Source: Actinomadura cremea (GTDB lineage Bacteria > Actinomycetota > Actinomycetes > Streptosporangiales > Streptosporangiaceae). Taken from it: DNA of 64,000 nucleotides. Of this stretch, positions 41,919 through 52,600 are shown one piece after another. Within the stretch, counting starts at the first letter, position 1. Every line of letters starts with the position of its first letter. The notes beneath the pieces are model-generated. The model had not been told where the DNA came from. It did not search any database and saw nothing but the letters and a program-made list of their open reading frames with translations. The stretch covers positions 1 to 64,000 of the forward strand of contig NZ_BMRF01000015.1 of assembly GCF_014648495.1 (NCBI RefSeq), read 5' to 3'. A program made the position numbers and the translations under genes.

Positions 41919-43226
41919 GTGACCGACCCCGAGACCGGACGCTCCGCCGTCCACGCCCGCGTCGACGCCGTCTGGCGGCTGGAGTCCGCGCGCATCATCG
42001 CGGGTCTGGCCCGCATGGTGCACGACATCGGTCTCGCCGAGGACCTCGCGCAGGACGCGCTCGTCGCCGCGCTCGCCCAGTGGCCGGAGTCGGGCGTCCC
42101 GGACAACCCGGGCGCCTGGCTCATGGCCGTCGGCAAGCGCCGCGCCATCGACGGCATCCGCCGCGCGCAGCGCCTCGACGGCAAGCTGGAGGAACTCGGG
42201 CACCGGCAGGAGGCGCAGGCGCAGGCGCCGCCGCCCGAGTTCGAGGCCGCCGAGGAGCCCGAGCGCATCGAGGACGACGTCCTGCGCCTCATCTTCACCG
42301 CCTGCCATCCCGTCCTGTCCGCCCAGGCCCGGGTCGCCCTCACCCTCCGCATGCTCGGCGGGCTGGCGACCGACGAGATCGCGCGGGCGTTCCTGGTCAC
42401 CGAGCCGACCGTCGCGCAGCGGATCGTCCGGGCGAAACGCACGCTGGCGGACGCCGGGGTGCCGTTCGAGGTCCCCGCGGGACCCGACCGCGCGGCGCGG
42501 CTGTCGTCCGTCCTGGAGGTCCTGTACCTGATCTTCAACGAGGGGTACGCGGCGACCGCCGGGGACGACTGGGTGCGCACCGACCTGTGCCAGGAGGCGC
42601 TCCGGCTCGGCCGGATCCTCGCCGGACTGGCGCCCGGCGAACCCGAGGTCCACGGGCTCGTCGCGCTCATGGAGATCCAGGCGTCCCGGTCCCGCGCCCG
42701 CACCGGCCCGGCCGGCGAGCCCGTCCCGCTGCCGGAGCAGAACCGCGGGAGGTGGGACCCGCTGCTCATCCGGCGCGGCTTCGCCGCCCTGCTGCGCGCG
42801 AAGGAACTCGGCGGCGCCCCCGGCCCGTACGTCCTGCAGGCCGCCATCGCCGCCTGCCACGCGCGCGCCCGCACCGCCGAGGAGACCGACTGGCCGCAGA
42901 TCGCCGCACTGTACGAGGTCCTCGCGGGCGTGGCGCCGTCCCCCATCGTGGAGCTGAACCGCGCCGTCGCCGTCGGGATGGCCGACGGCCCCGAGCGGGG
43001 CCTCGCCCTCCTCGACGCGGTCGCCGACGACCCCGCGCTGCGCGGCTACCACCTCCTGCCGAGCGTCCGCGGCGACCTGCTCGCCCGCCTCGGCCGCACC
43101 GCCGACGCCCGCGCCGAGTTCGAACGCGCCGCCGGGCTCACCCGCAACGCCCCCGAACGCCGCGCGCTCCTCGACCGCGCCGCTGGTATGCATGGGGACG
43201 TGTCAGTGAGAGAGGAGTCCCGATGA
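41919..43226 (+). CDS. ECF42-type RNA polymerase sigma factor with TPR-like C-terminal extension
   Basis: 435 residues. Region 2: ARVDAVWRLESARIIAGLARMVHDIGLAEDLAQDALVAALAQWP; region 4: LSAQARVALTLRMLGGLATDEIARAFLVTEPTVAQRIVRAKRTL. The remaining 230 residues (DUF6596: LYLIFNEGYAATAGDDWVRTDLCQEALRLGRILAGL, then TPR-like helices) are the ECF42 extension that replaces a separate anti-sigma factor. The start is not certain: GTG 41919 fits the family's N-terminus, but TTG 41883 is also in frame. The end overlaps the dehydratase start by four bases. Confidence 0.9.
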   Translation: MTDPETGRSAVHARVDAVWRLESARIIAGLARMVHDIGLAEDLAQDALVAALAQWPESGVPDNPGAWLMAVGKRRAIDGIRRAQRLDGKLEELGHRQEAQAQAPPPEFEAAEEPERIEDDVLRLIFTACHPVLSAQARVALTLRMLGGLATDEIARAFLVTEPTVAQRIVRAKRTLADAGVPFEVPAGPDRAARLSSVLEVLYLIFNEGYAATAGDDWVRTDLCQEALRLGRILAGLAPGEPEVHGLVALMEIQASRSRARTGPAGEPVPLPEQNRGRWDPLLIRRGFAALLRAKELGGAPGPYVLQAAIAACHARARTAEETDWPQIAALYEVLAGVAPSPIVELNRAVAVGMADGPERGLALLDAVADDPALRGYHLLPSVRGDLLARLGRTADARAEFERAAGLTRNAPERRALLDRAAGMHGDVSVREESR

Positions 43227-44143
43227 TCGCACGTCCGGACGTCGAGGCCGCCGCCGCGCGCATCGCGGGACGCGTCCGCCGAACGCCCCTGCTGGAGGTC
43301 GACCCGCTCGTCCCCGCCGGGCGCATGTGGCTGAAACTCGAGTACACCCAGCACACCGGATCGTTCAAGGCGCGCGGCGCGTTCAACCACATCCTGGCCG
43401 CCCGCGCCGAGGGGCGGCTGCCCGCCTCCGGCGTCGTCGCGGCGTCCGGCGGCAACGCGGGCCTCGCCTTCGCGCACGCGGCGGCGCACGCGGGCGTGCC
43501 CGCCGAGGTGTTCGTCCCGGAGACCGCCCCGCGGGTGAAGGTCGAGCGGCTGCGGTCGCTCGGCGCCACCGTCGTCCAGCTCGGCACCCGATACGCGCAG
43601 GCCGCCGAGGCCGCCCACAAGCGCGCCGCCGACACCGGCGCCCTGTTCTGCCACGCCTACGACCAGCCCGAGGTGTGCGCCGGGCAGGGCACCCTCGGCC
43701 TCGAACTCCCCGCCGAGGCCGACACCGTCCTGCTCGCCGTCGGCGGCGGCGGGCTGATGGCCGGCGTCGCCGCCGCCCTCGAGGGACGCGCCCGCGTCGT
43801 CGGCGTCGAGCCCGAGACCGTCCCGACGCTGGAACGTGCCATGGCCGCCGGACGGCCCGTCGACGTCGACGTCTCGGGCGTCGCCGCCGACTCGCTCGGC
43901 GCCACCCGCCTCGGCGGCATCGCGCACGCCGTCGCGTCCCGCACCGGCGTCCGTCCCGTCCTGGTGAGCGACGACGCCGTCGTCGAGGCCCGCCGGGCGG
44001 TCTGGGACGAGTACCGCATCGTCGTCGAACACGGCACCGCCGCCGCCGTCGCCGCGCTCCGCACCGGCGCGTACCGCCCCGCACGGGACGAACGCGTCGT
44101 GGTCGTCCTGTGCGGGGCGAACACCGACCCCTCGACCCTCTAG
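43223..44143 (+). CDS. Threonine/serine dehydratase-like PLP enzyme
   Basis: 306 residues. The PLP lysine is in TGSFKARGAFNHIL (about 47-60), the phosphate site in VVAASGGNAGLAFAHAAA (about 73-90) and the glycine-rich loop in AVGGGGLMAGVAAAL. The fold-type II set fits threonine dehydratase (EC 4.3.1.19) or serine racemase-like enzymes; no ACT regulatory domain is present, so it is the catabolic type or acts on a different hydroxy amino acid. Coupled to the sigma gene by an ATGA-type overlap with AGAGGAG upstream, so it is probably in the YCII-sigma operon. Confidence 0.86.
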   Translation: MIARPDVEAAAARIAGRVRRTPLLEVDPLVPAGRMWLKLEYTQHTGSFKARGAFNHILAARAEGRLPASGVVAASGGNAGLAFAHAAAHAGVPAEVFVPETAPRVKVERLRSLGATVVQLGTRYAQAAEAAHKRAADTGALFCHAYDQPEVCAGQGTLGLELPAEADTVLLAVGGGGLMAGVAAALEGRARVVGVEPETVPTLERAMAAGRPVDVDVSGVAADSLGATRLGGIAHAVASRTGVRPVLVSDDAVVEARRAVWDEYRIVVEHGTAAAVAALRTGAYRPARDERVVVVLCGANTDPSTL

Positions 44144-45417
44144 GGCAGGAGCGACTGCAGCGGCATCGGCCGCAGCCCGCCCGACGACTTCGCCGCCGGC
44201 ACGTCACCGCACGCGGCCTCCAGCTGGAACTCCGGCATCGCGTAGTCGATCGGGTGCGGCACCGGCGCGCCGTTCTCGATCTTCTGGTACTTCATGAGGT
44301 TCATCGCCACCGACACCTGCCGCTCCCCGTCCGGCGTCGACAGCGACTGCGTCCCCGCGCCGAACACCGCGCCGTCATGGCCCCAGAACGTCCCGCACGG
44401 CAGGTCCATCGAGTACAGGCCGAGACCGTAGTTCGCGATGACGTTGCCGGCCCCGTCCGTCCACGGGCGGGTCCGCTTCATCTCCGCGAGCGCCTTCTCC
44501 CCGATCAGCTTCCCGGTCAGCAGCTTCCGGTAGAAGGTGTTGAGGTCGTCCATGGTGGACACCACCGAACCCGCCGTCCACACCCAGCTCATGTTGTAGA
44601 CGCTGTAGTCGCGCGGCGGATCGATGTGCTGGTAGAGCGACTCGTACATCTTGGGATGCGGCCCCTGGATGCGCGGCCGCTCCGGGAAGGACGTGTGCCG
44701 CAGCCCCGCCTTCCGGATGACGTGGCGGTCGATGTAGCGGTCCGCGTCCTGCCCGGTCGCCTTCTCCAGGAGCAGGCCCGCGACGATGTAGTTGGTGTTC
44801 GAGTACGACACCCGCTCGCCGGGCTCCCCGGTGCGAGGAGCCTCCAGGCCCCACGCGACGAGCCGCTCGGGCGCGATCTCACGGAACCGGTGCTCGTCGA
44901 GGCTCTCCGGCGAGAGCTCCCCGAACGACGGGAACGCCGCCGGCACGTAGTCGCCGATCCCGCTCGTGTGGTTCAGCAGCATCCGCACCGTCACCCGCTC
45001 GCCGCGCTCCCCCGGCACGACGTCCGGCAGGTACCGCCCGACCGGCGCGTCCAGCTCGATGCGCCCCGCCTCGACCTGCTGCAGGATCGCGGTCGCGACG
45101 AACGTCTTCGTGATGCTCCCCACCCGGTGCCGCATGTGCGCCCGCACGGGCCGTCCCGTCCGCACGTCCGCCGCGCCGGCCGCGCCGTCCCACTCCTCCC
45201 GCCCGTCCCGCACCTGCGAGAACACCCCGTACATTCCCGCGTCGTGCACGCCGTCGAGGGCCGCTCGCAGGTCCGCGCGGTCGAGCCCGTCCGGCCTCGC
45301 GGGCGCCGCCGCCGCGGGCGCCTGCACCAGCCCCGCCGCCGCGACCGCCGCGACCGCGACCGCCGCCGTCCGTGTCGCGACCGCGCGCCGCCGTGTACGT
45401 CCGAACGTCACCGGCAT
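44140..45417 (-). CDS. Secreted serine hydrolase, class C beta-lactamase/DD-peptidase family
   Basis: 425 residues. Signal peptide (about 1-38). The active-site SxxK is Ser101-Ile-Thr-Lys104 in HRVGSITKTFVATAIL. The YxN motif is Tyr205-Ser-Asn207 in VSYSNTNYIVAG. The third motif region is FWGHDGAVFGAGT (HxG-like). It is probably a D-Ala-D-Ala carboxypeptidase or an esterase rather than a true beta-lactamase. ATG 45417 has GGAGGGAGAG just upstream; an ATG at 45441 is less likely. Its stop codon overlaps that of the convergent dehydratase gene. Confidence 0.9.
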   Translation of the reverse strand: MPVTFGRTRRRAVATRTAAVAVAAVAAAGLVQAPAAAAPARPDGLDRADLRAALDGVHDAGMYGVFSQVRDGREEWDGAAGAADVRTGRPVRAHMRHRVGSITKTFVATAILQQVEAGRIELDAPVGRYLPDVVPGERGERVTVRMLLNHTSGIGDYVPAAFPSFGELSPESLDEHRFREIAPERLVAWGLEAPRTGEPGERVSYSNTNYIVAGLLLEKATGQDADRYIDRHVIRKAGLRHTSFPERPRIQGPHPKMYESLYQHIDPPRDYSVYNMSWVWTAGSVVSTMDDLNTFYRKLLTGKLIGEKALAEMKRTRPWTDGAGNVIANYGLGLYSMDLPCGTFWGHDGAVFGAGTQSLSTPDGERQVSVAMNLMKYQKIENGAPVPHPIDYAMPEFQLEAACGDVPAAKSSGGLRPMPLQSLLP

Positions 45418-45459
45418 CTCTCTCCCTCCGCTGGTGATCACTGCCGGGATCGAGCCTTT

Positions 45460-45474
45460 CGAAGGTGCCCTTCG
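45460..45474. terminator. Small hairpin between DUF6493 gene and serine hydrolase gene
   Basis: CGAAGG (45460-45465) pairs with CCTTCG (45469-45474) around TGC. It lies downstream of the minus-strand DUF6493-type gene and upstream of the hydrolase start, so it could be a weak terminator or an operator. Confidence 0.35.
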
Positions 45475-45511
45475 TATGTCATCCGACGTGGGAAGGAGAT
45501 CGCCGTCCTGC

Positions 45512-48424
45512 TCAGGGCCCAGTGAGCCGCGCGCTCAGGCACCGCGCGGCCCGGAGGTACGCGGCCGTCCCCGTGCGGGTCGCCAGCGCGTCGATCTCGG
45601 GGATCGCCCCCCGCGCTCCGCACCACCGCGCCGTCCGCGTACCCAGCTCGAACAGCCGGTCCAGGCCGTGGACGGGACGCTCGCCGGGCTCCGGGCACAG
45701 CAGCGGCAGCGCGGTCGCGAGCACCCGCCACACGTCGGCGAACGCGCCCGCCTCCGCGACCCGCTCCAGGCCGCCGGTCATGAGGGACGGACGAACGTCC
45801 CCCTCCAGGAGGAGCCGGGCGATGCGGCGTCCCACCTCGGCGGCGGGAAGCTCGCCCCGCGCGCAGATGTCGAGGAACGTCTGGTCGGGACTCCGGCGCC
45901 GATCCCCGAGTCGGCGGGCCAGGTAGTCGGCGACGTGCTCGGCGTACATCCCGTTCGCGGGGACCAGTTCGAGGAGCGCGGTGGCCACCGAGGTCCGCCT
46001 CGTCGAGTGGAGGTAATGACCTCCGCGCAGTTCCGGCACCAGGTAGGCCGCTGCGACCTCCGGATGGGAAGGGATCCCGCGCGACCAGTTCACCGCGCGC
46101 TCACCGTACTCCGACGGGTACTGGGGCGGGGCGGTGAAGACCGCGTCGACCAGCGGCAGCCCGGTCGGCCCATCGTCGACCAACCCGAGCCGCTCGCGCC
46201 GGGACCGCCGCGGCGACCGGAGGGGTGACCACGAGGCCGTGCTCACCCGCTCCCACCGCCCCTCGACCGGATGCGCGTCCGCCCCGGGCGTCCCCGGGGC
46301 GACCGTCGGCTCCCCGGGCCGTTCTTGCGCTCCTCGGTCCGCCGACGGTGCGGTACGGGCGACCCCGCGCCCCAGAACGCCATGGCTCGGCGGGTCCGAG
46401 GCCCCGTGCCGGACGGCGGACCACGCCACCGCGGGCGGTACGGCGGCGTCCGTCCCGGACGGGTCGTCGTCGGGGAACGGGAACGTCGTGTCGAGTTCGG
46501 GGTCGGCCAGGGGGCCGTCGAGGCCGTCGAGTTCGATCACCGTCTCCGGCAGGCGGCGCCCTTGCGCATGCAGGGACACACGCGGGACGGGCGGTGCCGC
46601 GAGCCAGCGCGCGGCGGTCCGGGCGGCGGGGGTGCCGATCGCGGCGGCGCGGCGGGACTCCTCGGGATGCGGGCCGGACGGCAGCCGGAGCAGGGCCTGC
46701 TGGAGGTCGGCCGGGCCGGGCTCCGCGCCGGCGTCCGCGAGGGTCCGCAGGCGGTCGACGAGGACGGCCGGGTCGAGATGGCCGGTCGGGGCGGTGGGGG
46801 TGGCCAGCAGGACCGGCGGCAGGGTACCGGCCTCGACGGCGCCGACGATCTCGGCGGCACGATGGAGCGCGAGCCGGCCGAGGGGGCCGCCCGATCCGCC
46901 GGACATCCGGTCGCGCCAGTCGGCGGGAAGGGACCCGGGGTGGACCAGCGACCTGGCGGCGGCGGTCGTCCATTCACCGACGTACTCCCACGCACTGCGT
47001 TCGCCGAAATGAGGCCAGGGAAGTCTGTTCACGAGAGGGACGATGGCCGCGCGGACGGCGTCCGGGTCGGCGTGGGCCAGGCGCACGAAGCCCTCCAGGA
47101 GCGACTCGACGTCCCAGCCGGAACCGGTGAGGACCCGCGCGAGTTCGGACGGGGTCGTGATCGGCTCCGGCAGCGCCCCCGGCTCGCGAAGGGGGGGCAC
47201 CGCCGGGGTGAGGGCCTCCGGGGCGGGGTCGCCGTCGGCCTCCCCCGGTTCGGCGGCGACGTCGCCGCCGAACCGGGCCGCGATCCGGGCGCCGAGGTCG
47301 GGCGCGAGCAGCGGTGCGGCGTCGGCGAAGGCGCCGCCGTCCGTCCCGGCGGGCAGGGCGAGCGCCAGCCGCACCGCCTTCTCCTGAACGGTGTACGACT
47401 CGTGCCCGAACGTTCGGGCGAGGGCGCGCGCGCAGTCGTCCGCCAGCTCGGGCCGGTGCCGGACGGTCTCGCGGAGCCACGACATCCCCGACCGGACGAG
47501 CCCCGCCTCGGCGCGGAACAGCAGCCCGTCCAGTGCCTCCGCCAGCCGGGACGCGGGCAGGTCGGGCACCTCGCGGAGCAGTTCGAGGGCCAGGTTCGCC
47601 ACGGAGCCCGGCGCGGTCGCGAGGAGCGCGACGTAGTCGCGGGCCCGTCCGGCCGTGTCGCGCCGCCGGGCGGACGGCTCGTCGTGCGTGAGCAGGTGGT
47701 GCAGGCGGACGAAGAACCGCAGTTCGACGTCCGTCCCGCCGCGCAGGAACCGGCGGACGCAGCCGTCCAGCAGCATGCCGCGGTCGACATCGCCGCGCGC
47801 GGCCATCGTGGCGAGGGTGCGGGGCCAGGTGCGGCTCTCGCGCAGCGCCCGTCCGACGCCTTCGGCCTCGAAGACGCGCGGCAGGAGGGCGGGCAGCAGC
47901 GGGTCCTTCGGGCGGGGCGGGCCGGACAGGGCCCAGCCGACGACCAGCGGGTCGTGGTCGGGCGGTTCGGCTCCGGTCTCGCCGAGCAGCGTGAGGACGA
48001 GGCCGAGGCCGTCGTATCGGGGGCCGCGCAGCCGGAGGGCGAGGCGGCGCGCGAGGTCGGCGCGCCACGCGTCGTCCCGCGCGGCCCAGATCTCCAGCAG
48101 TCGGCCGCCGTCGTCCGGGGCGCCGATCCATCGGGGGGTGAACTCGCGGCGGTTCAGCCAGGCGGCGACGGCCGCGGCGCCGCCGAGCGTCCCGGCGCCC
48201 GCCGCGCGGAACGCCCAGAGGACGTCGCCGATGCCCTCCCACGGCTCGCGTGCCGCTCGCGCCTTCTTGAGGTGCGCGGGGAGTTCGGCGGCGACCGCGC
48301 GCCGGCCGTCCTCGTCGAGGTCGAGGACGGCGGCCGCGACCGCGTCGGCGTCCCGCGCGTCGATCATGTCGGCGACGAGGGTCCAGGCCAGGGCGGCTTC
48401 CGGTGGGTGCACAGCGCTCGTCAT
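45512..48424 (-). CDS. Large DUF6493-type protein with helical repeats
   Basis: 970 residues, no catalytic motif seen. Mostly helical, Ala/Leu/Arg-rich, resembling HEAT-type repeats (for example LAEALDGLLFRAEAGLVRSGMSWLRETVRHRPELADDCARALARTFGHESYTVQEKAVRLAL). A disordered Pro/Asp-rich stretch (about 650-760) precedes the C-terminal helical part (about 790-970: TSVATALLELVPANGMYAEHVADYLARRLGD). I recognise it as the actinobacterial DUF6493 type, of unknown function. The SWIM, MoxR or VWA partners often seen with such proteins are not in the window. ATG 48424; 46 bases downstream of the sigma gene on the same strand. Confidence 0.6.
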   Translation of the reverse strand: MTSAVHPPEAALAWTLVADMIDARDADAVAAAVLDLDEDGRRAVAAELPAHLKKARAAREPWEGIGDVLWAFRAAGAGTLGGAAAVAAWLNRREFTPRWIGAPDDGGRLLEIWAARDDAWRADLARRLALRLRGPRYDGLGLVLTLLGETGAEPPDHDPLVVGWALSGPPRPKDPLLPALLPRVFEAEGVGRALRESRTWPRTLATMAARGDVDRGMLLDGCVRRFLRGGTDVELRFFVRLHHLLTHDEPSARRRDTAGRARDYVALLATAPGSVANLALELLREVPDLPASRLAEALDGLLFRAEAGLVRSGMSWLRETVRHRPELADDCARALARTFGHESYTVQEKAVRLALALPAGTDGGAFADAAPLLAPDLGARIAARFGGDVAAEPGEADGDPAPEALTPAVPPLREPGALPEPITTPSELARVLTGSGWDVESLLEGFVRLAHADPDAVRAAIVPLVNRLPWPHFGERSAWEYVGEWTTAAARSLVHPGSLPADWRDRMSGGSGGPLGRLALHRAAEIVGAVEAGTLPPVLLATPTAPTGHLDPAVLVDRLRTLADAGAEPGPADLQQALLRLPSGPHPEESRRAAAIGTPAARTAARWLAAPPVPRVSLHAQGRRLPETVIELDGLDGPLADPELDTTFPFPDDDPSGTDAAVPPAVAWSAVRHGASDPPSHGVLGRGVARTAPSADRGAQERPGEPTVAPGTPGADAHPVEGRWERVSTASWSPLRSPRRSRRERLGLVDDGPTGLPLVDAVFTAPPQYPSEYGERAVNWSRGIPSHPEVAAAYLVPELRGGHYLHSTRRTSVATALLELVPANGMYAEHVADYLARRLGDRRRSPDQTFLDICARGELPAAEVGRRIARLLLEGDVRPSLMTGGLERVAEAGAFADVWRVLATALPLLCPEPGERPVHGLDRLFELGTRTARWCGARGAIPEIDALATRTGTAAYLRAARCLSARLTGP

Positions 48425-48470
48425 GCGGCGAACGCTAGGCGCACCCACCGACAAAGCGGAGGGTGCCTCC

Positions 48471-49559
48471 TCAGGTCAGCAGGTCGGCGAGGGTCTCCCG
48501 GCGGGACGGGTGCCGCAGCTTGTGCATCCCCTTCGACTCGATCTGCCGGATCCGCTCGCGGGTGACGCCGTAGACGCGGCCGACCTCCTCGAGCGTCTTG
48601 GGCTCGCCGCCGGCGAGGCCGAACCGCATCGAGATGACACCGGCCTCCCGCTCGGTGAGCGTCTCGAGCACCGCGTCGAGCTTGCCGCGCAGCATCGAGG
48701 ACGCGACCGCGTCGGCGGGGTCGCCGCCCTCGGGGTCCTCGATGACGTCGCCGAGCTCGCCGTCGCCGTCCTCGCCGAGCGGGGTGTGCAGCGACAGCGG
48801 CTCGCGGGCCTGGCGGCGCAGCCACTCGACCTTCTCGACGGTGACGTCCAGCTCGACGGCCAGTTCGGCCGACGTCGGCTCGCGGCCGAAGTCCTGCGAC
48901 AGGCGCCGGCGGACGCGCGTCATCCGGTTCATCACCTCGACGACGTGCACGGGGATGCGGATGGTGCGGCTCTGGTCGGCCAGCGCCCGGCTGATCGCCT
49001 GCTTGATCCACCAGACGGCGTAGGTGGAGAACTTGAGCCCGCGCCGGTACTCGAACTTCTCGACCGCCCGGATCAGTCCGAGGTTGCCCTCCTGGACGAG
49101 GTCGTTCAGCGGCAGGCCGTGGCCCACGTAGCGCTTGGCCAGCGACACGACGAGGCGGAGGTTCGCCTCCACCATGTGCTCCTTGGCGCGGCGGCCGTCC
49201 TCGGCGATCCAGGCGAGGTCATCGCGGTCCTGCGGATCGAGGGCGTAGCCCAGGGTCTCGAGGCGCTGCCGGGCGAACAGCCCGGCCTCGATGCGCTTGG
49301 CCAGCTCGACCTCCTGCTCGGCGGTGAGCAGCGCGGTGCGGCCGATGCGGGAGAGGTAGTCCTTCATCGGGTCGACGAGGTCACGGTGCGCGGTCGCGCC
49401 GCGGGGTGCGGCGGCGCGGGACGCGGACGGGCCGCGCGGTGCGGCGGCACGGGTCGCGGCGGCACCGGGCGCGGTGGTGGCGCGGGGCGCCGCACTGGGG
49501 GCGTGGCTGGCGTTCAGGGCGGTGTCCTTTGTTGGTCCGGCCGGGAGGGAACGGGTCAC
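48471..49559 (-). CDS. Group 2 (HrdB/SigB-like) RNA polymerase sigma factor
   Basis: 362 residues from GTG 49559. An Ala/Pro/Arg-rich leader of about 60 residues precedes region 1.2 ([32 protein letters not shown]). Region 2 is [60 protein letters not shown] and region 4 is [31 protein letters not shown]. These match primary and primary-like factors; the short N-terminus without region 1.1 argues for a non-essential HrdA/C/D or SigB-type factor. The start is uncertain because no good site lies close to the GTG. Confidence 0.88.
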   Translation of the reverse strand: MTRSLPAGPTKDTALNASHAPSAAPRATTAPGAAATRAAAPRGPSASRAAAPRGATAHRDLVDPMKDYLSRIGRTALLTAEQEVELAKRIEAGLFARQRLETLGYALDPQDRDDLAWIAEDGRRAKEHMVEANLRLVVSLAKRYVGHGLPLNDLVQEGNLGLIRAVEKFEYRRGLKFSTYAVWWIKQAISRALADQSRTIRIPVHVVEVMNRMTRVRRRLSQDFGREPTSAELAVELDVTVEKVEWLRRQAREPLSLHTPLGEDGDGELGDVIEDPEGGDPADAVASSMLRGKLDAVLETLTEREAGVISMRFGLAGGEPKTLEEVGRVYGVTRERIRQIESKGMHKLRHPSRRETLADLLT

Positions 49560-49650
49560 GCCGTTCGGGTACCCGCCTCCGCCGCTTCCCAACCCCGTGC
49601 ATCGCGTTCCCGCAGGCCCCAGGAAGCCGCTTTCGCCGCTGCCGCAACGG

Positions 49651-49692
49651 CGGAGGGCGCGGACGGCCGGAACCGGCCGTCCGCGCCCTCCG
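49651..49692 (-). terminator. 20-bp perfect hairpin after pyruvate carboxylase
   Basis: Bases 49651-49670 are perfectly complementary to 49673-49692; the hairpin begins four bases after the pyc stop on the minus strand. It is the strongest terminator in the window. Confidence 0.9.
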
Positions 49693-49696
49693 GCGA

Positions 49697-52600
49697 TCAG
49701 GTGATGACGAGCAGCAGATCCCCGGCCTCGACGGGCGCCGCCGCGGAAACGGCGAGGCGCGCGACCGTCCCGGCGACGGGCGCGGTGATCGCGGCCTCCA
49801 TCTTCATCGCCTCGATCGTCGCGACGACGTCCCCCGCCGCCACCTCGTCGCCCTTCGCGGCGCGCAGCGTCACCGCCCCGTCGAACGGGGCGGCGACGTG
49901 GCCGGGCTCGCCCGGGTCCGCCCGCTCGACCGGCGGCGCGTCCGACACGACGGACTTGTCGCGCACCGACAGGGTGCGGAGCTGGCCGTTGACCGAGCAG
50001 ATCACCTGCCGGACGCCCGCCTCGTCGATCTCCCCGACGGCCTCCAGGCCCGCGAGGACCCGCACGCCCGGTTCGAGGTCGAACGCGACCTCGTGGCCGG
50101 TGCGCAGCCCGTACAGGAACGCCCCGGTCGGGAGCACGGACAGGTCGCCGTACGCGGCGCGCGCCTCCCGGTACTCCTTGGCCGGCCCAGGGAAGAGGAG
50201 TCGGTCGAGGGTGTCTCGCACCTGCGCGCCCGCCAGCGACTTCTCCTCGTCCCGGCCGAGCTCCGCGCGCGCGGGCGTGTACTGGCGTCCGGCCAGAGCC
50301 TTCGTACGGAACGGTTCCGGCCAGCCTCCCGGCGGGTCCCCCAGTTCGCCGTTGAGGAATCCGATGACGCTGTCGGGGATGTCGTACCGGTCGGGGTTCT
50401 CGAAGAAGTCGTCCGGGTCGGCGCCCGCCGCCACCAGGTGCAGGGCCAGGTCGCCGACGACCTTGCTGGACGGCGTCACCTTGACGAGCCGCCCCAGGAT
50501 GCGGTCGGCGGCCTCGTAGAACCGCTCGATCTCCTCGAACCGGTCGCCGAGGCCGAGCGCGACGGCCTGCTGCCGCAGGTTCGACAGCTGCCCGCCCGGG
50601 ATCTCGTGCCGGTACACGCGCCCCGTCGGCGCCGGCAGGCCCATCTCGAACGGCGCGTACAGGCGCCGGACGGCCTCCCAGTACGGCTCCATCACCGTCA
50701 GCGCGTCGAGGTCGAGGCCGGTCGCGCGGCCGGTGAAGTCGGTCGCGGCCACGATCGCCTGCAGCGGCGGCTGGCTCGTCGTGCCCGACAGCGGCGCGGC
50801 CGCACCGTCCACGGCGTCCACCCCGGCCTCGATCGCGGCGACGTACGTCCCGAGCTGCCCGCCCGCCGTGTCGTGCGTGTGCAGGTGGACGGGCAGGTCG
50901 AACCGCTCGCGCAGGGCCGCGACCAGCGTGCGCGCGGCCGGTGCCCGCAGCAGCCCGGCCATGTCCTTGACGCACAGGATGTGGACGCCCGCCTCCACCA
51001 GCTCCTCCGCGAGGCGCAGGTAGTAGTCGAGCGTGTAGAGGCGCTCGTCCGGGGACGACAGGTCACCGGTGTAGCAGAGCGTCCCCTCCACGAGCGCGTG
51101 CGTCTGCAGCGCGGCGTCGATCGCGGGACGCATGCGCTCGACGTCGTTGAGCGCGTCGAACACGCGGAAGATGTCCACGCCCGTGCTCGCCGCCTCCTTG
51201 ACGAACGCGCGCGCCACCGAGTCGGGGTACGGCGTGTACCCGACGGTGTTGCGGCCGCGAAGGAGCATCTGGATGCACAGGTTCGGCGCCGCCTCCCGGA
51301 TCGCCGCCAGGCGGTCCCACGGCGACTCGCCCAGGAACCGCAGCGCGACGTCGTACGTGGCTCCGCCCCACGCCTCCACCGACAGCAACTGGGGCGTCAT
51401 GCGCGCGAGGTAAGGCGCGGCGTTCACCAGGTCGTACGTGCGTACTCGCGTCGCAAGAAGGGACTGGTGCGCGTCCCGGAACGTCGTGTCGGTGACGGCC
51501 AGCGCGTCCTGCGCCCGGAGCCGCTCGGCGAACGCGCGCGGCCCGAGCGCCAGCAGCCGGTCGCGCGAGCCCTGCGGGAACGGGTCGTCCATGCTCAGCG
51601 GCGGCAGCTTCGTCGCCGGGTCCAGATCGGTGGGCTGCTCGCCGTGCGGCTTGTTCACCGTCACGTCCGCCAGGTACCGGACCAGCCGCGTCGCGCGGTC
51701 GCCGCTCGACCGGGCCGTCAGCAGCTCGGGGTGGTCGGGGATGTACGACGTCGTGACCCCGCCCGCGCGGAAGTCCGGTTCGTCCAGGAGCGCCTGCAGG
51801 AACGGGATGTTGCTCGCCACACCCCGGATGCGGAACTCCGCGACCGCTCTGCGCGCGCGCCCGACCGCATCGGCGAACGTCCGTCCCCTACAGGTCAGCT
51901 TCACCAGCAGGGAGTCGAAGTGAGGGCTGATGATGGCGCCGCCGTACGCGGTGCCCGTGTCGAGCCGCACCCCGGCCCCGCCCGGCGACCGGTACGCCGA
52001 GATCTTCCCCGTGTCGGGCCGGAAGTCGTTCGCCGGGTCCTCGGTCGTGATGCGGCACTGCACCGCGAACCCCGACACCGTGACGCCCTCCTGCGAGATC
52101 CCGAGGTCCCGCAGGGACTCGCCACCCGCGATCCGCAGCTGGCTCTGCACCAGATCGACCCCCGTGACCTCTTCGGTCACCGTGTGCTCGACCTGGATGC
52201 GCGGGTTCATCTCGATGAACACGTGCCGGCCCCGGTCGTCCACGAGGAACTCCACCGTGCCCGCGTTCTCGTAACCGATCTCGCGGGCGAACGCGACGGC
52301 GTCCCGGCACAGCCGCTCGGCGACCTGCGCGTCCAGGTTCGGCGCGGGCGCGATCTCCACGACCTTCTGGTGCCGCCGCTGCACCGAGCAGTCACGCTCG
52401 CGCAGGTGGACCGTGTGACCCGCGCCGTCGGCGAGCACCTGCACCTCGATGTGCCGCGGCCGGTCGACGGCCTGCTCGAGGAACACCGTCGGGTTCCCGA
52501 ACGCGCTCTGCGCCTCCCGGCGCGCCGTCTGCACGGCCGCCTCCAGCTCCTCGCGGTGGTCGACCCGCCGCAGCCCGCGTCCCCCGCCGCCCGCCGCGGC

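Noticed and set aside
44140-45417. True beta-lactamase
   Set aside because: The SxxK and YxN motifs fit the broad class C/DD-peptidase family, but the long chain and HDG rather than KTG third motif do not support antibiotic resistance.
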